From Dolomedes plantarius (taxonomy: Eukaryota; Arthropoda; Arachnida; Araneae; Dolomedidae), in the NCBI GenBank assembly GCA_907164885.2, contig OU015495.1, positions 5,454,308 to 5,518,307 of the forward strand: 64,000 bases of DNA. Direction: 5' to 3'. This document shows positions 12,090 to 22,890 of this stretch, piece by piece. The translations under genes and the position numbers were made by a program. The notes below the pieces were generated by a model. It did not search any database. It saw nothing but the letters and a program-made list of their open reading frames with translations, and had not been told where the DNA came from. Within the stretch, counting starts at the first letter, position 1; every line of letters begins with the position of its first letter.

Positions 12090-12290
12090 TTTAAAAAGTT
12101 ACTTTTTAAAGGTTTTTTTTGTTTTTATGGCAAAATAGCACTTAAAAATTAAAAAAAGGAACAAAAACTTACCTTAAATAGCATACTTTTTTAGAAATTG
12201 GTCAATTTGAAGTAATTTTTAATGAAATTTAGCGAAAACGCCTATCTACACAAAATCCTAATGCTACTATTTTAATTTCCTTCTCATTCC
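12090..12290 (+). repeat. Dispersed repeat R1, copy 3 (truncated)
   Basis: Same order of motifs as copy 2 (TATGGCAAAATAGCACTTAA, ACAAAAACTTACC, GGTCAATTTGAAGTAATTTT) but it ends at TTCCTTCTCATTCC, before the CACATGATACATATGAC part. Confidence 0.8.
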
Positions 12291-12904
12291 TTTTCAGATT
12301 TTAGTGGTTTATTATAAATGTATATATTTTATGTTTTACTTTTCAAGTTTTTTTGCTCCAGTGATGAAAGGCTAAACAAGATGAATTCTGAGTAGTTTAT
12401 TATAAATATATATTTTTTTGTATTGGGTTTTCTTTTTATTCATGTGTATAACATTACATACGCTTTTTTTCTATGTTATTTATACTCTTTTTAGTTTTTA
12501 AATTGACTCTGGTTAACAATTATTCGCAAATTTGACATTTTTACTTTACAGCTTTTAGTGGTACAATGAAGAAAGGCTGCATCTACCTAAGTTCTGAGAT
12601 GTCTATAATGTTGACTATAGTGCTCTGAGATGACACATTTTTTTTCACTATGTAATTCATGCTGTGTTTAGTTTTTAAATTGATTTTAGTTAACAAACAT
12701 TCTTAAAATCCCGGGCAACGTCGGCTCGCCGGGGGAGGGGGAAAGAATTTTTCTTCTGCTTGCGACTGTTTGCAGGACGTGGGATACTTATCCACAAAAT
12801 TTAAATAACTTTATTCGTTTTTTTTTAGTTTTTCCATTCTTTGACAATGATTGCTGAAGGGAGCCGGTCCCTAAACCGACCGGCTAGACGGGCGAAGCCC
12901 GGCC
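12291..12904 (+). mobile_element. Helitron-like 3' region(s), family B, degenerate
   Basis: The segment TTAACAAACATTCTTAAAAT followed by CCCGGGCAACGTCGG at 12689-12725 matches the 3' end of the Helitron-like sequence at 35790-35838. GC-rich hairpins near the 3' end are typical of Helitrons. Two more hairpins follow. One has stems GCCGGT and ACCGGC with a one-base bulge, followed by TAG (about 12862-12886). The other is GGGCGAAGCCC (12890-12900), directly before family A copy 1. No Rep/helicase coding is present. Internal motifs (TAGTGGTTTATTATAAAT, TCTGAGTAGTTTATTATAAA) are repeated, so the body itself contains tandem repeats. Confidence 0.5.
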
Positions 12905-13605
12905 ATATATATAAATAAAACAGTTGCGTAACTGACTGACTGACTGACTGACATACAACGCACAGACCAAACCGCTGACCTTTAGGGATGAAATTTTGCA
13001 TGGCGATTCTTCTTTTAGTGGAGGGGTGCACTAAGAAAGATTTTTAAAAAATTCTTCCTAGATTTTTTAAAATTGAATTTTCAAACTGTGTTTGTAATTT
13101 TTTTTAAAGTTTGCATTTAAAATAAAAATATGAGGGATATAAAATTTATATCACGAGAAAGATCATAAAAATTCCTTTAAAATGAAATCTTTTTCGAATC
13201 TTTACCTCCACTTTCTGATTTTTAGTGAATTTTTAAGGATTAATTTTTAGAATTTAACTTATTAAATGCTGATCACGTGATTTCTTTTCTTTTTGTGATA
13301 CTTTAAATTAATTTTGCGTCAAGTGTATAACAACGGAATAGACAAAAAATATTTTTTCTTGCTAATGAGGCAGACGATTGGGCATTATCCAAAAAAATAT
13401 TAAAATACAGTAAGAGATATGTTCCTCAAACTGTACTATATTAACTGTTCTATATTCTTTAGTATGTTCTATTAGATTTAATTTGAATATTTTCTTCTAC
13501 ATTATTTTCTCTATAAAAATATCCGTTACGATTTCTTTATAAATATATACTTTTTTGTTTTTTTTTACATCAATTACATACATTGATCGTTGTATTTATT
13601 ATAAA

Positions 13606-13661
<56 letters not shown>

Positions 13662-13740
13662 TATTTGGAATTAATTGCATACATTGACCGTTGTATTTAA
13701 TTTGAATGCACTCCGTAGCGAAGCACGGGTTTTCAGCTAG
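12905..13740 (+). mobile_element. Non-autonomous Helitron, family A, copy 1
   Basis: Starts in ATATATATAAATAAAACAG, followed by a GACT tetranucleotide run and ACATACAACGCACAGACC. Ends with hairpin CCGTAGCGAAGCACGG, a short spacer and TCAGCTAG, with T as the next base. A 3' hairpin close to a terminal CTRR and insertion next to T are the structural signature of Helitrons. Copies at 29854, 40106 and 45661 agree. The canonical 5' TC is unclear here. A (TA)n tract at 13612-13664 lies inside. There is no coding. Confidence 0.75.
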
Positions 13741-14539
13741 TAAATAAATAAAAAAAGATAATCGGAAATGAAAAAATTTAGTCCCTGTTGTAAAAATAAG
13801 AGAGGAATCTCAAAAGGTTAAATATTGTAAGAAGAAAAACAAAGTGATTGAGATTTTAAAATAAAATAAGCTGAATAAAAAAAACAATACCAAAAACTAG
13901 AAAATGTACATACTGTTGAGAAAAAAAATTTAATTGCAAAAGGTTAAATATCATAATGTGAGAAAAATAAGTGTTCTAGAATATAAATTAAAATAAGTTA
14001 ATTTTTTTAGATGTCGGAAATGGATAAATTTAAAAAAAGTCAATGCAAAAGGAAAAAAAACAATTTATAGTTTTTCATTTTTGACGCAAAGAATCACTAC
14101 AAATATTTTTAAAGTGTTTCAGAATGTCCTACTTATTAATAGCGAGGACTACTTTCAAAAAAGGAGAATAATACAAGTGATACAACATTCGATTTTTCCC
14201 AATGGCCAGAACTAAGATAATTGTCTTGTTCGAAGAACAAGAATAATCAAATCCAAAACATTATATGGAGAGAGGAAACGCTGTGGTCAATGCGATATTT
14301 TCCAAACAATGTCTATGACAGACTGTCTATAAGACCTTTTATAGCAATCAACATCTTTATGGTACAACAGAAAAAAAAATTGAGCATGCAACCATTTTAT
14401 AAATTACAGGAAAATGTTGTTGAGAAGTTTAAACACTCCCTTTGTGGATGTATAAAATTTAAGCCAACATCTTTTATCTTAAACTTGTTTCTTTCTTTAT
14501 CTCATATTTATTTAAAATTCCGTCATGTTTCGGTTTCAA
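13741..14539. other. No gene recognised
   Basis: AT-rich sequence with many A-runs. A frame at 14221-14616 shows no family resemblance and overlaps the tRNA-like segment that follows. Confidence 0.4.
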
Positions 14540-14640
14540 CGGATCCAAGGAACCTCGATTATGGGCGACGTGGAGGGCTAGGTATCGAACCCAGATCATC
14601 AGAATTCTATACGTAAACTCTATCTATTCAGTCACCGTTA
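14540..14640 (-). repeat. tRNA-derived SINE head or tRNA relic
   Basis: On the minus strand GGTTCGATACC at about 14586-14596 fits the RNA polymerase III B box (GGTTCGANNCC). An A-box-like TGACTGAATAGATAGAGT lies about 45 bp upstream on that strand, the spacing of a tRNA gene. The acceptor and anticodon arms do not fold into a believable tRNA, so a SINE head or pseudo-tRNA fits better. Confidence 0.45.
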
Positions 14641-15627
14641 GTGCTGACACGAATTCTGATTTTCTTTCCCTTCGAGAAAAATTTTTAGTAATGAAATTAA
14701 CTTAACTTACCCATTGAAATTCGATAATTGAGGTTGCACAGAATATTCTCATTATAATAGTAAATTTTAAAATGTAATTAAGAGTTCATGCATAAGTAAT
14801 TTTTTAGCTAACTACTTCATAAAAAATAAACTGTTCCTTTACAATCCAGACTCATTAAAATTGTCTTTTTTCATAATTAGTCATTAAACAGTCACAATTT
14901 AAAGTATATTTTATTTGTGCTTCATCCATTAACATCTTGGCAACAATATAAAACTTTGTTTTGCGAAATGAAAGGATATACACCACAGCAACCTTTTTTT
15001 TTTAATTTCCTTTTCGTAGCACTATTAAACTTTAAAAGAAATTTGAAGCATGTCTTTTCTTCACGTTAGTTAAAAATTTAAACAAAAAGTTTCAAATTAA
15101 TGAGTCAAAATATTGATACGCAAAGAAAGCTTTTGGTACATATTTAAAAAAATTCTTTCTTTTACCTTTTCTTAGAAATTATAATTTTTTAAAGTTGTCT
15201 TTTATCCGTAGGGGACAGCGAACGTCAGACAAGAAAAAAAGCAGCGTCGCTTCTGATTGTTTAGATTGCTTTTAGGAAAATAGGAAATTCAGGTAAGCTG
15301 AAGCTTATTTTTATTTTGGGGAAATCTTGTCTTGTGAAAATGTTGCGAAAGCCTAATGCCAGTATAATGTTATAAAGAGTATTTTTTCTTCATTTTGCTG
15401 CTTTGGGGACGCGTAGATAGACGCTTTTATTAATGAACAGTGTCTAATGAATAATAATGAATTTAATCTATTAGAAAATATAGAAAATGAACAAATGATT
15501 TCGGGTTATGGAAGTCATTCTAGGAAAATGATATTACCCAAAATGATGCAAAAAAAAATTGATATTTGCATCAGTTTTATAAAAGAATTAACTTTATTAT
15601 TCAATTCCTACTATTAGTTCACACTCT

Positions 15628-15629
<2 letters not shown>
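14641..15629. other. AT-rich DNA, nothing recognised
   Basis: Contains only the first copy of a 24-bp direct repeat at 15603-15626. Confidence 0.4.
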
Positions 15630-15709
<80 letters not shown>

Positions 15710-16060
15710 TGATCAAATTTTCAATCGTTAATAAAATACTTTTTATTCATCCATTCAAGTTCAAGTACATTTTTTTAAACTTGTAGTGGATGACACTTGA
15801 TGTTAATACAGATTTTTCAAATATTGATTCATTAATTAAATTTAATTAATCAATTTTAGTTTTAGACCTAGAACGTCTCTTGCTCTAGAATAGTAATTTC
15901 CCTCTTCTTACTGTGTAAACGGTAGCACTGCGGTAGCGCGGGCTCCTCCCGTCACGTAGACAAACTTTTTCTCTCTCTTTCCCCCCTCCTAATCTCGCAC
16001 AGTAGGCAAGGTTCTGGAAGGCAATCCTTTTTTTTTAATTCCTACTATTATTTCACACTC
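15603..16060. repeat. 24-bp direct repeat flanking ~410 bp
   Basis: AATTCCTACTATTAGTTCAC plus ACTC at 15603-15626 recurs with one change at 16037-16060. The enclosed part contains a (TA)n tract and a GC-rich segment (15915-16028) unlike its surroundings. Confidence 0.7.
15630..15707. repeat. (TA)n microsatellite, ~78 bp
   Basis: Uninterrupted TA repeats. Confidence 0.98.
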
Positions 16061-18069
16061 AAATTTTTCTTTGTTTATCTAAGTAGGAATTGATTTTAAA
16101 TTTTTTTTTTATATTACTTGTTTAAAATTCAAATTGATAGATGATGCCATACATTTATCAAGGCTAACTTAAATCACTTTGATAAATCATTTGAATTAAG
16201 AAATCTCGGAAAAATTTTCCCCATCTCTAGTTGCCGGGAGTTAATCAACAAGCTATCACAAAGTTCCCCATCTCACAGTCTACTTCGATAATAGATTTAA
16301 GTTATTTTTTCTGCTACGTGTCAATTGCGATTTTATGCCACTGGAACAAATAAGAAAAAGATATTTAAAGTATCTTTGATTTTAAATGAAAGAGAAATGA
16401 AAAAAAAAAATCGAAGATAACATTTAGGAAAATAATTTTTAAAAGTATGAGATGATAATTCAGTTTCAAATGTAGAATGCTTTTATATACCCAAATTTAG
16501 GGAAATGCTATTTAGGTAAAAATGTCCATGACTATGATGGAGTAGGGAAGATTATACACAATGTAATGTGGTGAGGTGTAGTTTTTGGAAAACCTTGTAA
16601 ATAAGTATAACTATTGATTCACAAATATATCCATTGGATTTTCAACTTCGCTTTTTATTCCCATTGAAAACACTTAACGAAATTGCGCACAGTGAAAAGA
16701 GACATTATTTCAGTAGAAAGTCGGTCGTCCTTGGTCGATTCTGATTTTATCAGTCCTTGATGTGAATAAGAGAAAACCATCTCATATCACCGAGAGAAAT
16801 TTAGAAAATAAAAAAATATGATATTGTAAACAGTTAAACTCTATGCATTAGTTTCAAACGCAGTGTTCCAAAACATCTATATTTCAAAGATTTAACATGT
16901 ACAAGATTCAAATGTTTTCAGTCTTGATGTCATTGCATTTTCGCAACAACTTTCATAAATATCCTTTAATATATTTAAAACATAACTCATGAACGAAACA
17001 TGAATGAAACTACCAAATAAAAAAACTAATAAGTGTTTTTATTTGGTAGAGTTATGACTGAAAAGTATTAGATTGTACATTTTTCTGATAAGTGTTATCT
17101 ATTTCTTATTCTCCAAAATTTTCTAGCTATTATAATTAATTTCTGAAATGTTGGTCACCTAGAGCCTCAGTATTAATCACGAGTTTAAAAATGTCTTGTA
17201 AATTATTTTAGCGCAATGGAATTTATGAAGTAGTGATATATAGAATTTTCAGACAGATACGTAAGAAAAAGCATTAGTTGATGATGATAATGATGTAGAA
17301 GCGTGATACTTTGTTCAAAGATCAAAATGTTAATCGAGACAGATTCCCTGAACAGTAGATTAAGACGATATTTGAGGATCTTTACCATATGAATTTAGAT
17401 ACAACGTGATAAAAACTTACAATTATATAATTTCTATATTTAATGTAAATTATATCTATTGGTAATTAAATAAATTACATAACATCTGAAGAAGTGATAA
17501 GTAGTAATATCGATTCAATAACGTTGCTTAAACATACTGTAACTGACAGCCAGAATACAGATATTAACCAATTAAAATCGATTATCTCGGGTTAGAAGTG
17601 ATAATATCTCTTAAAAGGAAAAATAATATTTTATAGATCAAAGGAAAATTAAAATCAATTGCATCGTAATAAATTCATTATTGGAAATTTTCCTGCATTT
17701 AACAAATTGGATATTCTGTTATCGTACTCAAATCAAACCCAATTATCTTGGATGCTGCCATTTATATTGCATTAAAAATAATATAATAATTCAGATGTTT
17801 TGGCTTGGGTATTGTATAACAATAACTCATTGTTTTCAAGTGCAGATGGAACGTTTATGATTTTTACTTCAGGGGATAAATTATACATTTATTTGATTTA
17901 AAAGTACTTTGTGGCAATATATTAAGTTTTAAAGGGATAGTTTTACATGGTTTTAAATGCTAATGTTTAATATAAACACACACTCTCACTGATGTAAAAA
18001 TTTTTAGCTTTATTAAAAAACATTACTACATATTATTTTTTTAATTCGTTGTTTTTCTTTTATCATTTA
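16061..18069. other. AT-rich DNA, nothing recognised
   Basis: Two kilobases without supported coding, RNA or repeat structure. Confidence 0.4.
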
Positions 18070-18581
18070 CTAGCATTATTGCCCGGCGTTGCCCGGGTAG
18101 ATATATAGATATAAAATATTTCATGCATTCCATCAAAATAATACTGGGCTGCACTCCCGCTCTTCATGTTCATCTGGCCAGACAGAATGCGCTTAGCACG
18201 TTTCTACTGAAATGATATACAAACAATAAGAAAGAAAGAAACTTTGAGCCTGCGGACCTTCGTCTGATTTTAAGGTCATTCCCAACCCTCTTTCTCCCGC
18301 ACATTGGAATTTGAACCCCCCCCCCTCCGTCATCCTCAAACCACCCCTCTTAACGCAGCTGGTCGAGGGGAATCCACAGGGGGTAGACGCACCTCTATCG
18401 GTCACAAAAAACATTCAAAAATTAATTAAAAAAAAACTAATTGAGCCCCAAATTTCGTTTTGCCTGATTTAAGTTTCTCGGGACCAAAACATTAACTATG
18501 CCGAATTTGGTCCCGGTGGGTGAAACAGTCTATGATTCTATAGCGGACAAACAAACAGACAAGCTCTTTTATATATATAGA
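18070..18581 (-). mobile_element. Non-autonomous Helitron, family E, complete
   Basis: On the minus strand the element begins TCTATATATATAAAAG after an A (complement of T18582). It ends with hairpin CCCGGGCAACGCCGGG, about 8 bases, then GCTAG before a T (complement of A18069). Both termini fit the Helitron rule of insertion between A and T, 5' TC, 3' CTRR and a hairpin near the end. At 512 bp with no Rep/helicase it is non-autonomous. The body is GC-richer than the flanks and contains a C9 tract. Confidence 0.8.
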
Positions 18582-19635
18582 TGTACAGGTGATTATTGTC
18601 TTTTAGTGATGACTCCAGGGAGGTAAGCTTCATGATCTGACAGTACAAATAAAAATTTACACATTTTGTATAGTTTTCCAAAATCCTAGAAAAAAATATA
18701 TATTTATCATAAAGTATCATAAATGTTTAGTGGAAATAAATGCTTTGAAAATGCCACCAAATAAACTACCAAAGAGATTTTATACTCCTGTCAACTTCAG
18801 CAAGTGTTAAGACATGCACTGACGCCACTGTTTATTCTTTAATATTGTGAGCTGTGTGTCATCTACTCGTATATGTAACAAAAATAGCAGAACATCCTTA
18901 TTCTTACTCTCAGTTTTGTCATTGCATAATATTTATGTCTCCCTATTGCGCTCCCATAAAAACTTTGTCCCAAGTTTTTTTAAAACACATTCCCATAAAA
19001 AATGCGACATTAGTTATTAATATAAGACCTTAATCATCTCCCTTGGTGATTCAAGTTCTCCAGTATGTAGAAAATTGTCAAAAAATATAAATAATGGTTT
19101 CTTTTACTAATGTTATACACGGAATGAATTATTTCTTTACTACCCTCTGTGCGATTGTTTCACTACTACTTAATCGTCCTACTCTTATTTTTCTTAAAAT
19201 TTTCTCTGTGATTTTTTCAAAGCTTGCTCTTAATCTAGGAAATTGGTATCTCTTTACTTGTTCAGCAACCTCAGCAACTTCAAAGAGTGTTTTCCTTTTT
19301 CCACACATTTATAGGACTTATGTTTGCATTTTGAATAAAAGATTAGTCACGTGTATTAAATCATTGTTTATGGAGCACAACGTATTATTCCTCTTTGAAC
19401 CTTGAAGTCAGATTGCAGCTAAGTAACTAATTATTGTTCTTTAAAACGTGCAGTAAAAATTTGGAGAGATTAAGCAAATTTCTTACCTTGCGACTGCAAG
19501 ACCTGGAGAACTCTGCACTAGGATTGTAGAATATAACAAGTAAATAATTGTACGTAGAAAATAATAAGAAGTTGTAACGTATGATTATAAATAGTCTAGT
19601 GAACAGCCGTCTTATATCTCACTTCATGCTGGGAC
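18582..19635. other. Mostly unassigned; one small open frame inside
   Basis: Nothing recognised apart from the 59-codon frame at 19129-19308. Confidence 0.4.
19129..19308 (-). CDS. Small open frame, 59 residues, unrecognised
   Basis: ATG at 19308-19306 and TAA at 19131-19129. The predicted peptide is lysine-, arginine- and glutamate-rich (begins MCGKRKTLFEVAEVAEQV, ends ETIAQRVVKK) and reads like an amphipathic helical segment, unlike the Ile/Phe/Asn-rich noise from AT-rich DNA. There is no known family, no visible promoter and no supporting neighbour. It may be chance or a mobile-element remnant. Confidence 0.15.
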   Translation of the reverse strand: MCGKRKTLFEVAEVAEQVKRYQFPRLRASFEKITEKILRKIRVGRLSSSETIAQRVVKK

Positions 19636-19960
19636 TTCATCCCCGGGACAGACCAGTGGTCAGTATGTCAGAAATCGGCACCAAGGGTGCTCGGTTAGAA
19701 TCGCGACTAGAACCACTGAATGTTCTTGTGTCTAAGCCCTGTATAGAAACTTAAAATATGTAGGCCAGAAAGTATTTCCGTGGGGTTTGTAGGGAGGGAG
19801 GAGGGTACCAGCCCACCAGATGTCGTCTCTGCGGTTGCCCGGTCAAAATTATGGTGGCACCAGGCAAGAAGCTGGCCTTCAACCCTTGTGATGTAAAATA
19901 ACAGGAGCCACATCCCTTCGCTCTGCAACGGACCTGGTTGGGATTTATCCAGCCAGGGGG
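19636..19960 (+). repeat. tRNA-derived SINE, family S1, copy 1
   Basis: The segment matches 56942-57262 along its length: TCGGCACCAAGGGTGCTCGG, then GTGTCTAAGCCCTGTATAG, CCAGATGTCGTC, CGGTCAAAATTATGGTGGCA, ACCTGGTTGG and CCAGCCAGGGGGAAT. The 5' part has a degenerate B-box-like GGTTAGAATCG. Two diverged full-length copies over ~320 bp without coding, one ending in an A-run, point to a SINE. Confidence 0.65.
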
Positions 19961-22076
19961 AATAAGTGCAAAACCAACAACAATATCTTCAGTGGGTATA
20001 TAAAAATGTAAACACCATGATTTTTTCTATAAATATGCAGTACAGAAAATAATCTCTCCGATTTATCAAGGGCTCTCTGACTTTCTGTAATGATATTCAT
20101 TGCATGCTTCGTTACACTTAAAATGTGCACCAGAGAATTGTTTGACATTCAATTTCCAGTTTTTCTTTCGTGGTAAGAATCCAGCGTAAAGCACGGATGC
20201 ATCATCTTTTCAAAATAAAATAATCGACATAATTTGCTAGATTATTGTGCCTGTTTTATTTATTTAAAATGGAGACATTTTATTTCAAATACTAATAAAA
20301 TATCAAATACTGATAAAATACCTAAAATAAATATTAAGTCTTCGCGATCAAATGTTTAGCGATTTTGGCATAAAAGTGAGTTAAGTAAAATCATTTGACA
20401 CCAGAAAAAAGTAAAAATCTGAAATTCACTCCATATTCTTTCTCAAAAGTTGTAAAAGAAGTATATGAATTTCGACCTCCATTTCGGAAGCAAATGATTC
20501 CTTTCAGGGTTCTATTGAACAATTTTTTTGGTAGCTTGCCTTGAGGCTTACGCAAAACTGTTTTCAGTTAGGTTCTTTTCCAGATCTCTCGAGGTAGAAA
20601 GTTTGAAGTGAAATACTTCTCATTTAATTTTTATTCTCTCAACATGTTTCGAGTGTAGCGTCACGAAAAGGCTGATAAACTCTCTGAGGCATTTTGAAGA
20701 AATTTCACAACTATTGATCCATACCAAGAAAGACCAGTTCTAATTAAAAGCGAAGGCCAAATTTTTAAAACAAAAACTAAACAATTTATTAAAAAAAATA
20801 ATTAACATTTAAACAGTGCAACATATTCAATTAAAAATCCCGTGCAGATTCACTACGTACGGAGCCTAAAACACACATCCGCACAGGCTGCGTTCTCTAG
20901 CGTCTCTCTTAATGTCTGGATTTTCAGACTGGAGGGGCCGGCAGATTATCGGTTGACAGCTCTTCTTAGACGCCGAGCTTTATTACATTGCAGAAACGTT
21001 AAGATGACAGCTTTACTGGCTGCAACTGCGGGGAAAACGTTTTTTTAATCCCCCCACGTGTTCCGAACTGATGGAACCGAGGAACACATTCCTTGAAAAA
21101 TACGCAGCTGTGTTTCAAGGTCTTGTGGGGTCTCGGGAAAAATAAGACCATATTTCCAGTACGCTACACGAGAGAATGTAGCAATATTACTCTACAGACT
21201 TCTTTCCACGCATATATATTGTTGCGGTTTGTTCGTTGGTATTTGTTAATAATGACTGAAGATAACAGCGGTACAAGTTTATTTTCTTTAATGTCTTAAA
21301 CAGATCACACATATTACAAACAGTCACTTAGGACTACAAGTTCAGCAATACACTTCAGATTTATCACTGTACACACAGGCAGAATAACTCACAGAGCAGT
21401 GGAGCGTGAAATGTTGAATGAATACAGGAACTTTTGTAGAATCACGTTGGGTATGCTTATATATAGCTGGCGACATCCTCAATTTTTCTAGAAATGAAAA
21501 ATTCCAGAACTCAATAACCACGCCACCTAGGTGAAACCTTATTGATTCTCCATACACCCAAAATGTCTCAATAACGTATTTATTGCCAATCTCACCAAAG
21601 GGTCACACAGAGAAATGTAACTCTCAATGATTAAATAAATGGCGGTAATTTCCCATTATACTGACCTGCCACCATCGTTACGCAAAACGTCGGCAATTAA
21701 ATAAAAGGAATGCAAGAAAATACTTTTCTCATCACATTTCCAAGTTTGCAAACTACATTTTAAAGTTAGAGAAAAAACCCCAAAAGGAATGGAAGAAGAA
21801 TGAGATAATGCTGACTTTTCACATCACATATTTTTCAAACTAGTACATTTCTACTTTTGGCGGCATATAAATCGTTATTCCTTTCATGCGGGAACTTCGT
21901 TTACATGAAGAAGTGTAGGTAAGAAGTGGACAAAACAACTCTTTTAAGTGTATGCAAGAAAAGATCAAGAGCTGCATTAGAAAATAAATGTTTAAATTTC
22001 ATTTTCATGTACATTTCTCTCCACTTCTTATTTACACTTGAATAGAGTTAGTTTGTTAGTAACGCGGTGATTTGTA
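19961..22076. other. No gene recognised; possible LTR-like stretch
   Basis: Positions 20840-21060 and 21190-21720 are less AT-rich than average. The latter has a TATATATAG motif and several polyadenylation-like signals and could be a solo LTR, but no TG...CA ends or duplicate were found. Confidence 0.3.
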
Positions 22077-22890
22077 CACTGCTGGCCACTCTAAATGCAA
22101 CACACTGAAGGAAACATGCAAATAACATGAAATTTACAACATGCATTAGCGGAGGTGAGATATACAAATGATTAGAATTTCAGCGCAGTCGCACATCACG
22201 CGCGCCTGTGGCGCCACTTCGAAGCGCTATTTAAGGCTTGGAGATTTCGACGATTTCAAGTTCGGCAATTGTGTTTTTCTTGTGGTTTTTTCAAAAAAAC
22301 GATGAATTATGCCTCGTCGAAAACAGCGATCATCTTTTGATGAAGTATCTAAGTTCGACAGAGGAAGGATAGTGGCCTACCGAGATTGTGGATTATCTTT
22401 CAGGGAAATCGGTAGTCGTGTTGGAGGAAACCAAACAACTGTAATGCGGATATGTCATCGTTGGAAGCAGGAGGGTACGACGGACAGGCGTGTTCGATCG
22501 CATCCACCTCAGCGCACCACTTCACGTGATGACAGGCAAATTGTGCGCTTGGCAGTGACGGACAGCGCAGTCACATCACGAACCATAGCACAGCACATGC
22601 AGTCTGTAACGCATCATCCAGTGTCTGCGCGTACCATTCGACGCCGTTTACAGCAGAGTGGTCTGTCCGCAAGGCGTCCATTGCTTTGTCTACCCTTGAC
22701 GCAGAACCACAGACGTCTCCGCCGCCAATGGTGCGATGACAGAAGGATGTGGACGGCAGAATGGAATGAAATTGTCTTTACTGACGAGTCACGCTTCTGT
22801 CTACAACACCACGATGGTCGCATTCGAGTCTGGAGACACCGTGAAGAGAGGATGCTGAACAGCTGCGTTATGCACCGCCACACTGGTCCT
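22077..22890 (+). mobile_element. Tc1-like transposon, 3'-truncated
   Basis: After a TA at 22075-22076 the element opens with CACTGCTGGCCACTCTAAAT, the same terminal inverted repeat as the full-length copy at 37650-39058. Identity to that copy continues through the transposase frame and stops abruptly after CACTGGTCCT at 22890. The second half and right inverted repeat are absent. Confidence 0.92.
22309..22890 (+). pseudogene. Tc1-family transposase, N-terminal two thirds
   Basis: About 194 codons of a Tc1/mariner-superfamily transposase, which cuts and pastes the element at TA sites. The paired helix-turn-helix DNA-binding region spans residues ~10-125 (EVSKFDRGRIVAYRDCGLSF, GGNQTTVMRICHRW, then SARTIRRRLQQSGLSARRP). 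The catalytic core begins with WNEIVFTDESRFCLQ, carrying the first Asp of the DDE triad. The frame then runs into unrelated sequence after MHRHTGP and ends at an accidental stop at 22914. The second Asp and the Glu are missing, so the product could bind inverted repeats but not cleave. The surviving part has no stops, unlike the copy at 37.7 kb. Confidence 0.92.

Noticed and set aside
12942..12957. Short regular GACT/CACT repeats as a CRISPR-like or binding-site array (also 29880-29910, 45688-45703)
   Set aside because: It is a simple tetranucleotide run at a fixed place in every family A Helitron copy. There are no spacers, and the genome is eukaryotic.
14586..14596. A functional tRNA gene at the perfect B box (also at 35442-35452)
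   Set aside because: No full cloverleaf with acceptor pairing and anticodon loop could be drawn. The surroundings are repeat-like.
21190..21720. Solo LTR
   Set aside because: TATA-like and poly(A)-like signals exist, but there are no clear TG...CA ends, no target duplication and no second copy in the window.
22614..22883. Minus-strand frame over the Tc1 transposase
   Set aside because: Antisense shadow of the recognised transposase. The equivalent shadow also appears at 38312-38521.
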